Origin: Tupaia tana
Lineage: Eukaryota; Chordata; Mammalia; Scandentia; Tupaiidae
NCBI GenBank assembly: GCA_026018925.1
Contig: JAKSZU010000004.1
Coordinates: 12,850,964 to 12,914,963, forward strand
DNA length: 64,000 nucleotides
Direction of reading: 5' to 3'
Both the position numbers and the translations under genes were made by a program. This document shows positions 1 to 12,100 of the stretch, piece by piece; positions within the stretch are counted from its first letter, which is position 1; each line of letters begins with the position of its first letter. The notes beneath the pieces were generated by a model. It made no database searches. It was not told the origin of the DNA and saw nothing but the letters and a program-made list of their open reading frames with translations.

Positions 1-56
1 GAAGTGCACCAGAAGTAAAGGAAGGGGGAAGCAGGAAGGACGAGAGAGGAGCTCAC

Positions 57-188
57 CATGGGGCAGGTCCGCAGGCGCCCGGGTGCCAGGGTGGATCCGC
101 ACCAGCTCCCACTGGAAGTCGTCATCCTGGGCCTGACTGTAGTCGCAGGGCACTGCTGGGTCACTCACCTCCTCGAAGGTGCAGCCAG
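57..188 (-). CDS. PTPRU: PTPRU coding exon 2 (start of MAM domain)
   Basis: 132 bases with acceptor CAG at 189-191 and donor GTGAGC at 51-56 (minus strand). The product begins [18 protein letters not shown] and ends [14 protein letters not shown]: the start of the MAM domain, with its first two cysteines and the FxW(E) segment seen in human PTPRU. It differs from the human segment, as I remember it, at only about four positions. Phase 1 at both ends, typical of extracellular-domain exons. Confidence 0.95.
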
Positions 189-3100
189 CTGTGAAGGCAG
201 GCATGCTGAGTCTGGGCTGGACAGCCAGCCAGGAGGGCTCCAGCCACTGCAGTGCTCCACTCTCCCGCTCCTCGAAGGCCCCTTCCCCACTGCTCTCTCC
301 CACTGGCAAAGCCCTCTCCCCTCCACCCTCTCCTTCTACTGTCCCCTCCCCATTGTCCCTTCCCATTACCAACACCCCATGGTCCACTTCCCAATGCTTC
401 CCAGGAACCCCCACAATGGCCAACCACCCAGCAAAGACCCCCCTAGCTCAAAACTATCATTAAGGTGCTATCACTAGAACCACCCCACACCACATGAGAA
501 CAGGAGTTACCCCCATTTTACAGAATACGAAACTGAGGCCTGACAGGGCCAAGGAGCTCCCTCAGGGTCACACAGCTAGCCAGTCAGAGATGGGGTTTGG
601 ACCCAGATTCCCCAACTGCCGCTCAGTGCTCCAGCACCAGGCCCTGCATCTTTGCATAGACACAGGCAGTGGGCCCAGGCCTGGCAGGGTCTGGAACACC
701 CCAAGCCAGTCTGACAGTCTCTCAGCTGAGGGCAACAGGTAGCATGGTCATTAAGGTGCTGGAATCCCACATGGCCGACCGCAGTTCAAGTCCCAGACCT
801 GGTGGCTTGCTTTCTCACTTTCCCTTTTTCTGACTCTCTATAGTTGAATTTTAAAATAACAATAATAAGTAAAACAGCCTTGGGGCCAGCACGTGGGGTG
901 GTGGTGGTTAAAGCAGTGGGCTCCCACAGAGTTGACTGCAGTTCAAGTCCTGGACCCGGCAGCTTGAAATTCACACCAGGAATATGTGCGTGCCCACAAT
1001 CCTGAGAGGAGGGTGGGGGAGATGGGATTGTGGCGTGGACATCCCCCAGAAGGTGCTTTGTCACTTTCCCTCTCTGTCTCTCTCTGGCGAGCACACATGC
1101 CCTATGGTAAAAAACAAAAAAAAAATAAAATGAAGTAACAGAACCGCCGGCCCCTAGCTCCTGATAAGCCTAGAACGATGCCCTGCACCGCCAGGGCAGT
1201 CTCGCTCAGGCCACAGCTGGCCAGGCACCCTCACTCCCACTGGCAGGGGTCAAGGACACAGTCACTGCAGGCATGGGCCACGTGAAAGCACAGCCATGGG
1301 TGGGTGTGTGGACAGCGGGCAGGGCGCGTGGACAGTGGGTGGTCGCAGAGCATGTGGACAGCGGGGGGGCGGGGTGGGGGGTGGGGGGCGGGACGGGGCA
1401 TGTAGACAGCGGGCGGGGCGGGGCGTGTGGACAGCAGGGGGGCGGGGCGAGGTGGGGCGTGTGGACAGCGGGCAGGGCGGGGCGGGGCGTGTGGACAGTG
1501 GGGTGGACAGCGGGCGGGGTGGGGCGTGAGGACAGTGGGGTGAGCAGCGAGCAGTGCGGGGCATGTGGACAGTGGGCAGGGTGTGAGGGCAGCGGGTGGG
1601 GTGTGTGGACAGTGGGTGGTCACAGAGCATGTGGACAGTGGGAGGGGGGCGGGGTGTGGGCGGGTGGACAGCGGGCAGGGCGGGGCATGTGGACAGTGGA
1701 CAGCGTGGTGAACAGCAGGCAGCGGGCAATGGGCAGTGCGGGGCGTGTGGACAGTGGGCAGGGTGTGAGGACAGCGGGCAGGGTGTGTGGACAGTGGGTG
1801 GTCGCAGAGCATGTGGACAGCAGGAGGGGCGGGGTGGGGCGTGTGGACAGCAGGGTGGACAGCAGGTGGGGCGGGGCATGTGGACAGTGGACAGGGTGTG
1901 AGGACAGCGGGCAGGGCGTGTGGACAGTGGGAGGGATGTGGTGGGGCGTGTGGACAGCTGCTGGATGCAGGGCGTGTGGACAGTGGGTGGGGCAGGGCAG
2001 GTGGACAGCAGATGGACACAGGGCATGTGGAGAGCGGGCAGGGCAAGGCGTGTGAACTGCGGGCAGGGTGAGGTGTGTGGACAGCAAGCAGAGCAGTACC
2101 CGTGACTTAGAACCAACATGCACAGTGGGGGTTGACATGCGTGCTCCGGTTGGCGATGATGTCTGGGTGGGCACCTGAAAAGCCCGGGGGCCAGCTGTCT
2201 GGTCCCCTGCACTCACGGCCACCAGCAGTGACAGCTCATCGGGAGCAGACCCAGGAGGGGTGCCTGCGCCCGTGCAGGGAAGCGGCTCTGCCCAGGCCCC
2301 GCCGGCCACTGATGCCCCTCCCCACTTGACAGAGGAGATGACTGAGGCTCCAGGACAACATGGAGCTCAAGTGGGCCGTGGCAATATGCTGCCCTTTGTG
2401 ACCGGCGAGTCACTTCTCTGCCTGAATCTCAGTTTCCACCCAGCAGGACGATCGAGGTTGCAATGCGGTGGTCCTCTTAGCTAATGCCCAGCCCACGTGA
2501 GCGCTCAGGACCAGCAGATTTTACCACGTGCCCTGAGCCTGCGTAGGACCAGAGGCAGGTTTTGAACCCATGTCAGTCAGATGCCAAGCCCATGCTTCCC
2601 CCAGCAAAGGCTGCAGCTTGGGGAGGAGCACACCTGGGCTGCTTCCCGGCTCAGGAGGAGGAGGGCTGGGGGCGGTGGCTAGGCGTGGGCGCCCCCACAC
2701 GGGGCCGCTGTCTGCAGTCCCAGTGACTGTCCGGGCTCCCCAGCAGGGCGGCTGAGCGGCACAGGCACGAAGGGGCTCATCGTCGCCGGAGTTTCCCTTT
2801 TCTCTGCTTGCGGCCAGCGTGGGGACCGAGATGTGGGTGCAGGCTGGCACCGGGCTGACGGGCTGGGGTGGCTCAGCCTCTCCGGAGCCAGGCAGGCCCT
2901 GGGCAGAGCTCTGCTTGTGTGGAAGGCCCCGTGAGCACCCCACAGAGGCTGCGGGAGGTGGGCACAGGGGGAGGGGCCACAGTGCAGCTCAGGGAGAGCA
3001 CGTGGCCAGCAGGGACGGCCAGGGAGGGCCTCCTGGAGGAAAAGACTGCGGCCACAGCCTACGCCGGGGTCTCAGCTGAGGGGCCGCCAGATAGGGCAGT

Positions 3101-6100
3101 CGGGATCTGCAGCCCTGGCCCAGGAGGAGCCTGGGCCTGCCAGCTGGGGTTCCTTGTCCATCCTGAGCCAGGCCCCAGGAGCTACGGGGACGCCACCCAG
3201 ACCGAGATCGGGCTCACAGTCACCCTGGACCCCCTGTCCTCAGCCAGAAGCACACCTAGATTGGCTGACGCCAGCCACGCGATCTCCGACTGGCCAGCCC
3301 AGCCAGGGCGACCTGCTGGGCTGCCTGACCCCATCTGCCCGGCCCGCATCCAGGCCCAGCCTGTGTCTCTGCGGGTCCTAATCACCCCCCCCTGCCTCCC
3401 CTGGGGGGACGGCGGGCCCTGCCAGTCTGGGCAGAGCCCCCTCCCCTCCAGCAGAGGCTCTGGAGCTTGAACCCCAAGGCAGAGCCCGGCTCCTGCTGGG
3501 GAGTCGGGGGGAGCAGACGCTGAGTTCAGAGCAAGAGTGGGAGCAGGGAGACCCTCAGCACAGACCGGGCAGACACACACACACAGGCACACGCACCCCA
3601 ACCCCACACGAGGGCTGCTTCACCCCTACACCTGTGCCCTGGACTCTCGGTGTGGCACTGCAGGCGGCAGCGCTGTGATTCCTGGCACAAGGACAGACAC
3701 TTGGAGACCCACGGCCATGCCCCACCACGCCCCAAGGCCACGGGGTACACCATGCAGAGCCTGGGTCGCCAGCCACGGAGCTCCAGGCACAGAGCAGACA
3801 GGGCCGACGTCTCACCGGCCACCTGTGTCTATTTGGTGTCACATGAAGATGCGTGTCCCCCACAGTCCCGAGCAGGTCCCAGCGGGCACTGTTACAGCCC
3901 AGGATGGCAGATCTGGCTGCCCTCAGGGGGCCCCGCCTGAGTGACCGTGAGGGAAGGTAAGGCCGTAGGGGCCCCAGGAGGCCCAGGCTTCCTGGAGGAG
4001 GCCATGTCCGAGCAGACAGGCAGGTGTCTCCTGAGGCTGGAAGGGCAGGGGGGCAGGGGCCAGGGCAGGGCAGGGGAAGGTAGCGGGTGAACGGCGTGTC
4101 CACAGCACAGGCTGGTGGACGGATGGGAGGCTGGGGATGCGAGTGGAGTGGTAAGGCCACTCCCGGGGGCAGAGGTCAGCCTCACTTTGAACTGGGGGCA
4201 AGGAAGAGCCTGGTGAGTTCATCGAGGTGTCCTGAGGCACCCCATCTCTGTCGAGGCTCCCAGACAGCCAGGAGGATCAGCCCAGATCCCTGTTCCCCCC
4301 AGCTCAAACTGGCCCAGCTACGTTCCTGGCTAATCTCCCCGGTCTGGTGGCGGTTGCCTAAGCAACCGTCAGCCGCAATTGGGGAAGACAGGGTGGTCTG
4401 TCTACACCCGGAGGGGCTCCGAGGGCAGGCCCCTGTGGGGGAGAGGACGAAGGGCAGCGGGTGCCCCACAGCGGGTATGTCACAACCGCATACCATGAGG
4501 CTGTGGCGTGCCAAGGCATGCAGGGGGACGGGTAAGGGAGGTTTTCAGGGGTAAGCGTGTCCGAAGGGGGGTGCATGTGCTGAAACAGAGGGGACTGTGC
4601 AGACGTGTGTGAGCGTGTGCGTGAGCGTGAGCGTGAGCCACCGCACTGTGCACCAGACCCCCCTCACGCCTGCAGCTGCTCTTCGAGGGCCCCGAGTAAG
4701 CATCCAGCTCCCATCAGGCTTCTGTCCCGGTGGTTTGTCCACAGAACGTCCAGTGCCCAAGGGTGGCCCCAGGAGGAACCAAACTGCTCCTGACAGACCC
4801 AAACTTAGGGCCGGGGTCTCACCCTCCCTGGCTGGGGAGCCTGACCACAACCCCCACGACAACGTGGTCTATTCCATCTTCTGAAGCCACACCTCCTAGG
4901 TAACCACCCCAAGCCTGGAGCCAATACTGGTCACCCCAGCACTCCTGCCCAGCCCGGCCCTGCCCCGGCTCCCCACCCTGTGTACAAAGCATGGCCAACA
5001 GTGGCTGGACCTGCTGACCGTGACCCAGCCAGCCTGCCCCTGACCAACCACACCCCTCTCAAGGCCCATGACTCCCACCCACAGGCCAGACCCACCCACC
5101 TCCCTCTCTCCTGCCCCAGGTCAACACCACACACTTGGGCAGGGGCCCCCAGAGGCCAGTAGAGCCCCAGCTGACCAGCAGTCATCAGGGACAGGGCTGG
5201 CAGCAAACGCTCATGTCTAATCACTCAGGGCTCGGGGTGGCTGCAGCCCAGGAGACCCGGAGAGCTGAGTGGCGGCACCAGTAGGGGCCGAGACGGAGCC
5301 CAGCAGAGCCAGCACCCTGCCCCCTCCACCAAGCACAGAGGAACCCATGCCACAGACGACAGGCCAGCCCACTCCCTGGCGCCCCTCAATATGTGGCAAG
5401 CCCACCACAGCGCACCTGCAGGGGTTAACACAGGCCAGGGCCAGTGCCACACGGAGACGAGGGCCGGGGGCGGGCGGGCTGCAGAGGCTGGGCAGCTCAG
5501 TCTGCAGGCACCCCATGTCCTACCAAGGAGGAACGCCAACCCGGCCATACTGACAGGGAGCCACTGCACCAGGTGGGAGCCACATCAGGGCTGAGGCCTG
5601 GATCCTGGGGTGACCAGAACTCGCTGGCATGCCCATGATCCTGGCCAGCTGGAGGGTCGGGGTCACACATCTTTCTTTCTCTCTGGAAGGAAGTTAAAAG
5701 AGGAAGACAAAGAGGAAGCCAGTGTACGGGCAGGGCACCAGCTCCAGCTGTGTCCCGCCGTGCGGAGGTCCCTCTGCCTTCACAGAAGCCCCGGGCCGGC
5801 CGGGCCTCACACGGTGAGGCGTGTCAGGGAGTGTGCAGCAGCCCCAGCCGCACAGGCAGAATGTGGCTCCCACACGAGCAGGAGCACGTGGCATGCACGG
5901 GCCGCAATGCCGACACCCGTAAGGCAGGCGGCGCCATCAGGGCCAGGCCGCAGTGGGAGGTGCCACGTCCATCGGCCACCGCCAGGACTGCACAGGGCAG
6001 GGCGCACCACTGCGGAGCCCTGGGCTGGCACTCAGTGCTCCACGACGAGCATGTGGGGAACACAAGGGGCGTTCCTCGTTCTCTCTCCGGACCCGAGCAC

Positions 6101-9100
6101 GCGGAGGTGCTCCTGCACTCTCACAGAAAGGGTGTGTCCAGAGGAAGCGTGCAGAAGGGTGTGGACGCCCGAGGAGGCGTGCAGGGCAGCGCCGAAGTGT
6201 GAGCACACAGTCAGAGCACGCTCAGGATGGCAGTCGGGGCCAGAGCACATGCAGACTCGAGGGCAGCCGCAGGAGGGGACAGAAACAGAGCACAGCGAGG
6301 ACGGCTTGTGGACCCTGAGACCCGCAGAGGACCCGGGACAGTAAGGACAGGAGCTGATGCCTGGGCGGTAAGGGTTAGCAGGCCGAGGGGTCACGGTGGC
6401 CGTAGCGGGGCAGTGCACGGGGCTGCTGGGGCCGGGGCACACTGAGGGGCGCAGTGCCACAGTGGCACAGACAGGCCGACGGTGTGGACACCTGTGGATA
6501 GTGCCACAGTACAGAGCTGCTGGGCCAGGCCGAACCGAGCTTGGAGCCGTGCTGTGATATGCGGGGCTGCCCTCGGCTGCAGGAGCCCACGGCACCCAGG
6601 ACCGCGTGGGTGAAGCCCCAGCAAGGCACTCCATGTAACAGAAGCCCTGCCACGCTGTGTGGTCTCAGGCAGGGTCAGGGTTCCATCCAGAAACCCAGGA
6701 GAGCCGCCTTCCAGATGCAACGCCTCTATAGGAACCAGCAGACCAGACAGCAACTGGCTGCACCGGCCACCCGCGCAGGGCCCCGGTGCAGGTGCGCTGC
6801 TGCTGGGAGGCGGTCAAGTAAGCCAGACCAGGAACAGAGCAGCACACCGCGGGGCAGGGGCCGGCGAGCTGTGCTGCAGAGGCCATCCGTGTGCACGCCC
6901 GAGGAAGCGCGCCCAGGCCCGGCCGCCTGTGCCTGCAGCCCTGCCCAGCTGGCCACTTTGCCCCAGACTGGGAGCTCTGCAGGGCACAGGCGGGCATGTG
7001 AGAACCCAGCACACTGCCCAGGTATTCACGTCTGTGAGGGCCCCAGCACACTGGCCGGAGAACAATGCACTCAGACCCTACTGAAAAGCTTTGGGACAAT
7101 GACCGCCCAGGGCAGGGCCATGTGAGGCCGAACAGGAGAGGCAAAGAGGGGGCCCTGCTGGACTAGGCCTGCACAGAGTGGCCCAGCAGGGGCTGAGCAA
7201 CAGGGAGGGTGTGAAAGAGGGCCAGCCCCACCCCCAGCCCCCACCCACCCCCAACTCCTTTCTAGGCCTGACTTCAAAACCAACACGGGCCAGCCGAGGT
7301 GTGGCAGGGACACAGCTCTGCGACGCTGAGGCCACAGGCAACGCCCAGGGTTCTTATCCCACGGTCTCCTGGTGCATGTGTGCCCAGGGCCCGGGACTGA
7401 GGCTGGAGGGGGGGGTGCAGCACAGATCCTGCTGGAGGCACCCATGTCATTCTCTCGCTCGCTCTCGCTCATTCGCTCTCTCACTCTCTCTTTCTCTCTC
7501 TCATGGAAAAAGTAAATGTTATAAAAAGGAAGCGGCAGCCAGGAGTGAGTGTTCCCGGCACACAGGTGCGCACACCCGACGGCAGTGGGCGCCTACACGG
7601 CGCTGGCTGTGCGCCGGGCCTGGAGAGGGTGTGGCACATCTAAGCGTGTCCTCCAGGCACGTGCAGTGTGGTCTATGAAGCCCGTTTCACAAGGAGGGCG
7701 TGAGGGCCCAAAGAGCTCGCCTGCCCCAGTGTCACAGGCGAGCGGTGCCTCCACGTCCAGGCTGTCAACCACCACGCTCTGGGCACGAATGCACACTTAC
7801 ACACATGCACAACCACAGGGCCCCACATCCGCACGTGTGAACACACACACATTCCGAACAGTGCCACTCAGCTGACACCACCTACCCACCCAGAAGGGTC
7901 TGACGCCTCCCAGCTGTCACCTCTATGCTCCCGCGAACCCCTGCTCTCTCCATGGCCTGCCTGTCCCTCAACCCTCAGCTGTTCCCTGGCACCACCTGCC
8001 CCGTCATCCCCAGAGCTGCTCCAGCACTAGGCATCCCCCACGCCTGGGTCCCAGCCTGGCTGCGATCTCGCCGTCCAACATCCCAGCAAGGCCTCTCCAC
8101 AATACCCCACCCCTTCTCTGCAGCTTCTGCCCTCCAACTCCCAGCCCTCCTCGTCCCTTCTGACTCCTCTTTGGATTGGGGTCTGGGCCTGGGAGTCTGC
8201 CCACAACCTCGAGTCATCCAGGGACAGCACCTCGAGCTGCCCACTCAGGGCCTAGCTTCTCCCCTCCCTCAAGCCTGCCCGAGCACCGCTTTGTGGGCGC
8301 AAGTCCTCTGCGGGCACCAGCGACGCACAGGCCCAGGGGCCAGCCCTCGGGCAAAAGGAGGCAGAAACCACAGGGGCCGGCCATGCACGCAGCTGGGAGC
8401 AACAGGCCCACCTGGCCAGGAAGGGGCCAGTGAGGCCCTGGGGCAGGTGACAATGGGGCTGGCCTCTGCAGGCTGGGCGTGTGGCAGCACCCAGGAGGCC
8501 AGCATGTGTAGGGCAGGGGGCGTGAGAGGGCACCGCAGGATCCGGCTCAGATCTGCCGCTGAGCTCAGCCCACATGCCCACGGCGGCCGGCAGAAGCAGG
8601 TCCGAGAGAAGAGGTGCGTCCCAGAGCTGTGCATGGAGGAAAGGCCTGACCACGCAGGGCCCCCAGACTGTGCTGGCGCGGCCTTCGGCCTGCGAGTGGC
8701 CCCCTCTGTGTCTGTCTGAGATAGGTCACTCCGGTCACAGTGGGTGGACCCCCGAGAGGGTGAGGCCCACAGTGCCATGGAGTCCGAGGGGCACTCCTGC
8801 GATACTCTTGGCAAGAAGCTGGGAGGCCTGCCCAACGGCCAACGGCCACCGAGTGACAGCGTCCAGCCCAGCCTGCTCCGAGGACGGCCACAGCCCCACG
8901 CATCCTGTCCAGCACCATCCACTGCGCTTCCCGTGAGGAGGGCAACAAGCCCCGCCCCACACCCAGGGCACTGACAGCTGCTAGTAACGCGGGGCCGAGG
9001 GCCGGGGGCCGGGAGTCCGGCTGGTGGGCGACGGGTGAGTGTTCACTTTAACTCATTTGCCCTCATTTAAGCTCGGAGGCCACATGAGGGAGAGCGGGCA

Positions 9101-12100
9101 GCACTGGCGAGGGGGTGGCGGGCACCTCGCTGCAGGAAGGCCCCGGAGACGGCCCCACGTGCCGAGGCTCCTGGCCTTGGGGTCTGACGGGGTCAGAGGC
9201 CAGCCGCAGGGCTTGAGCTGGGTGTTCCTGCCAATCGCACACCCCCAAAGACACCACACCTGAACATACAAGCACACAACTCACACCCACACTGACACCT
9301 GGGCACGCATCCATGCAGGGCACACAGACACCCCCACACGCACACCGACACCTGGATGGCCCACACCTGACACGACAGGAGCACACTCCACACGTGAACA
9401 CCGCTGACCTGAGGACCCTCCCGTGCAAATCCAGAGCCACGCACACCTGTCTGCGCACGGCCCTGACTCGCCACCCCCCACAAGGCCGTGCACCAGCTCT
9501 GGACACCGGGGTTTCTGGGCACCCCCTGCTCTGGTCCCACCACTCTGGGGAGCCGGTGGCTGCACGCCCAAGCCGCACGCATGCCCCAGGCCCTGGAACA
9601 ACAGTTTGCACACACCTCTCTGGCTGCCCAGATGCCAGTCACGCCCACACCACCGCCAGTCCCGGCCCCCCGCAAGGCCTCTACAGGACAAAGGCTGCGA
9701 CCCTGCCCGCCCCAGGTCTGGTGCCCAGAACCGGGAAGGGGCTGCTGGGAAGGTCCCTCCCCCTAGGCGCCCAGCCTGACCGTTGGGACCCGAAGCCTCA
9801 CCAGTCCATGGGCCCTCACAAAGGGCTGCGCTGGGGGCTGGGCAAGCCTGCCAGCTGCAGGTGGCAGCCAGGGCAGCAGGAGCGACAGGCCTGAGCCTTG
9901 ATCCCTGCAGCCTGCAGGTCTTATTCTCCCAGCTCGGAGCCCCAGGATGACACGCTCCCTGTGGCCCCCGCACCACACACCACTCCTGCAGAATTTTCCA
10001 GATTCCTCGAGGGACCGTGTCTTTCATCTCAACCTTCTGCAGAGTCAGTGCGCCCCCATCTGGTGCCAGCTCTGAACCTGACCCACTGGACCTCGCTCAT
10101 TCTTTCATGCCACGCGTGTTCCCTGGGGACGGCAGGCTGGGCTCAGCCCTGGCACTAGGGTTAGGGTGAGCGGATACCGACTCCCTCTCCTCAGCAAGCT
10201 CAAAGCCAGCAGGGTGACAGGACCAACCGCTGTGATTGCAATGCTGTGTGAAAACCCAAGGCCTATGACAGGGTGTAACCGAGGAAGGCTTCAGGGAGAA
10301 GGCAATGTCTCGGCTAAGAGCAGAACACGCCCGCCCGAGCTCACCTGCAGAGGTGAGTGACGGTCCAGCGCAAAGACGCGCGCACAGACTGCGGCAGTGA
10401 GGGTCGCATCAGGCCGCGCTGGGCACCGGCTGGGAGGTCACAGCACTCCAGGCAGCCGCACCAGACAGGGCGGGGGCTGCGCGGGTGGGCGGGGGCCAGA
10501 GCAGCTGCAGCCGAGGGACTTAGCCCCAAGCCCTGCAAGGCTCCTGAACGCGGGCTGAAAACATGTTTGGATGGCAGGCACAGGGGCAGGCGCTGAAGAA
10601 GGGGACCTGGAGCCTTTCTGCAGGACTAGGTGGCCGCGGGGAGCAGGGGACCTAGGGGAGGGCAGAGCGCGCACAGCAGGACACAGGAGGGCGTGGGGAA
10701 GGAGGGTCGGCACCTGGTACCTCCTAGAAGCCTGACTAAACCAGCCCTGCAAGAAAGGCCGCCGTAATCTATGTCGCTGGACTCCCACGTAGTCGACCAA
10801 GGTTCGCGTCTCGGACCCGGTGGCTTACAACTCACGCCGGGCGCGTGTGCGTGCGTGCCCAAGATCCCGAGAGGAGAATGGAGGAGAAGGGATTGCGGCG
10901 TGACCATCCCCCCTGGGGGGTGATTTCTCGCTTTCTGTCTCTATGTCTCTGTCTGTCTGTCTGGCGAGCGCACGCGCCCTATAGCGAAAAACCTCTCCAA
11001 AAAAAAAAAAAAAAAAAAAAAAGAAAGGCCGCCCGGAAGCCCAGCAACTGAGGAAGGCGTGGAGGGTGGCAGCTTTCCTCCAGATGTCCTGGCACAGAGC
11101 TGGGCAGGGGACTGCTAGGAGCCCAGCACCGCCCCGGCCACAGTCTGCCCCACCCAGCCCCTCGGCACCCCTTCCCCCGCCCGGCCACAGCCTGCCCCCT
11201 CAAGCCCTGGGTACCCTGCCCGGCCACAGCCTGCCCCCCCAGCCCCTCCGCACCCCGCTGCCCAGCCACAGCCTGCCCCATCACTCCTGCCCCCCCAGCA
11301 ACTGCCTGGCCACAGCCCTCTCCCCCAGCCCCTCGGCACCCTCCCACCCGGCCACAGCCTGCCCCCTCAGGCCCTGGGTACCCTGCCCGGCCACAGCCTG
11401 CCCCCCAAGTCCCGAGAGAAGGCAGCTGCCCAGACCAGCCTTTACTGCCCAACCTGAGGCCAGCGGCAGCCCGTCCCTCATCCCTGCCGTCCACAGCTCC
11501 AGCCACAAGGACGAAACGAGCTGGGGCAGAGGAGGTTCCTGCCAGACCTGCACGCCAGCCAGGTGGGACACTCGGGAGCCATGCCGGAGCAGGGGCTGTG
11601 ACCCAGAGCAGGTCAGAGCTGTCACGGAGCTCCCACTCTGGCTCTAGTGGTGACAGTTTCAGCCAGGAACGTTACAGGAAAGGGGCTTGCCCAAGGTCCC
11701 GGTGGACAGACAGCAAGGGGCAGAGCAGAACTGAACCTGGTCCCCAGCTGCAAACCGCAGCCTCTGGTGCTTGGGGCCAACCCTGAAGCCACCGCTGGTC
11801 TCTGGTGCCCGCATGAGGCACCGAGAACCGGAACACCTGGCTCCAGGCCCCACTCCCACCAGCTGCGGAGTGGGGCCGGAGTGTTCTCCGAATCGAGTGA
11901 AGATGGGCGAGGTGGGACTGGGGGCATATAGGCCCCTGGGTCTGAGTCTGCAGGACGGGAGCCGGCACAGGGAGGGGAAGCTACAGCCCTGTGAAGGCCC
12001 CCAGCTGGCCCCGGAGGTGGAGAGCTGATCCCATCCCAGGAGGCCCAGGTCTGGGGCTGGCCCAGTGTTGACTCAGACCCGTCCCGGCGCGCCTGCCTCC

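Noticed and set aside
1290-2100. Regularly spaced repeats suggestive of a CRISPR array
   Set aside because: Units are adjoining, of variable length, without unique spacers, and the genome is mammalian.
1231-2309. Minus-strand frames of 229-316 codons with Cys/His/Pro-rich sequence, and a 260-codon plus-strand frame
   Set aside because: They are translations of the GTGTGGACAG minisatellite in several frames at once.
10155-10170. TAGGGTTAGGGTGAG, similar to a telomeric repeat
   Set aside because: Less than three units, isolated, within unique intron sequence.
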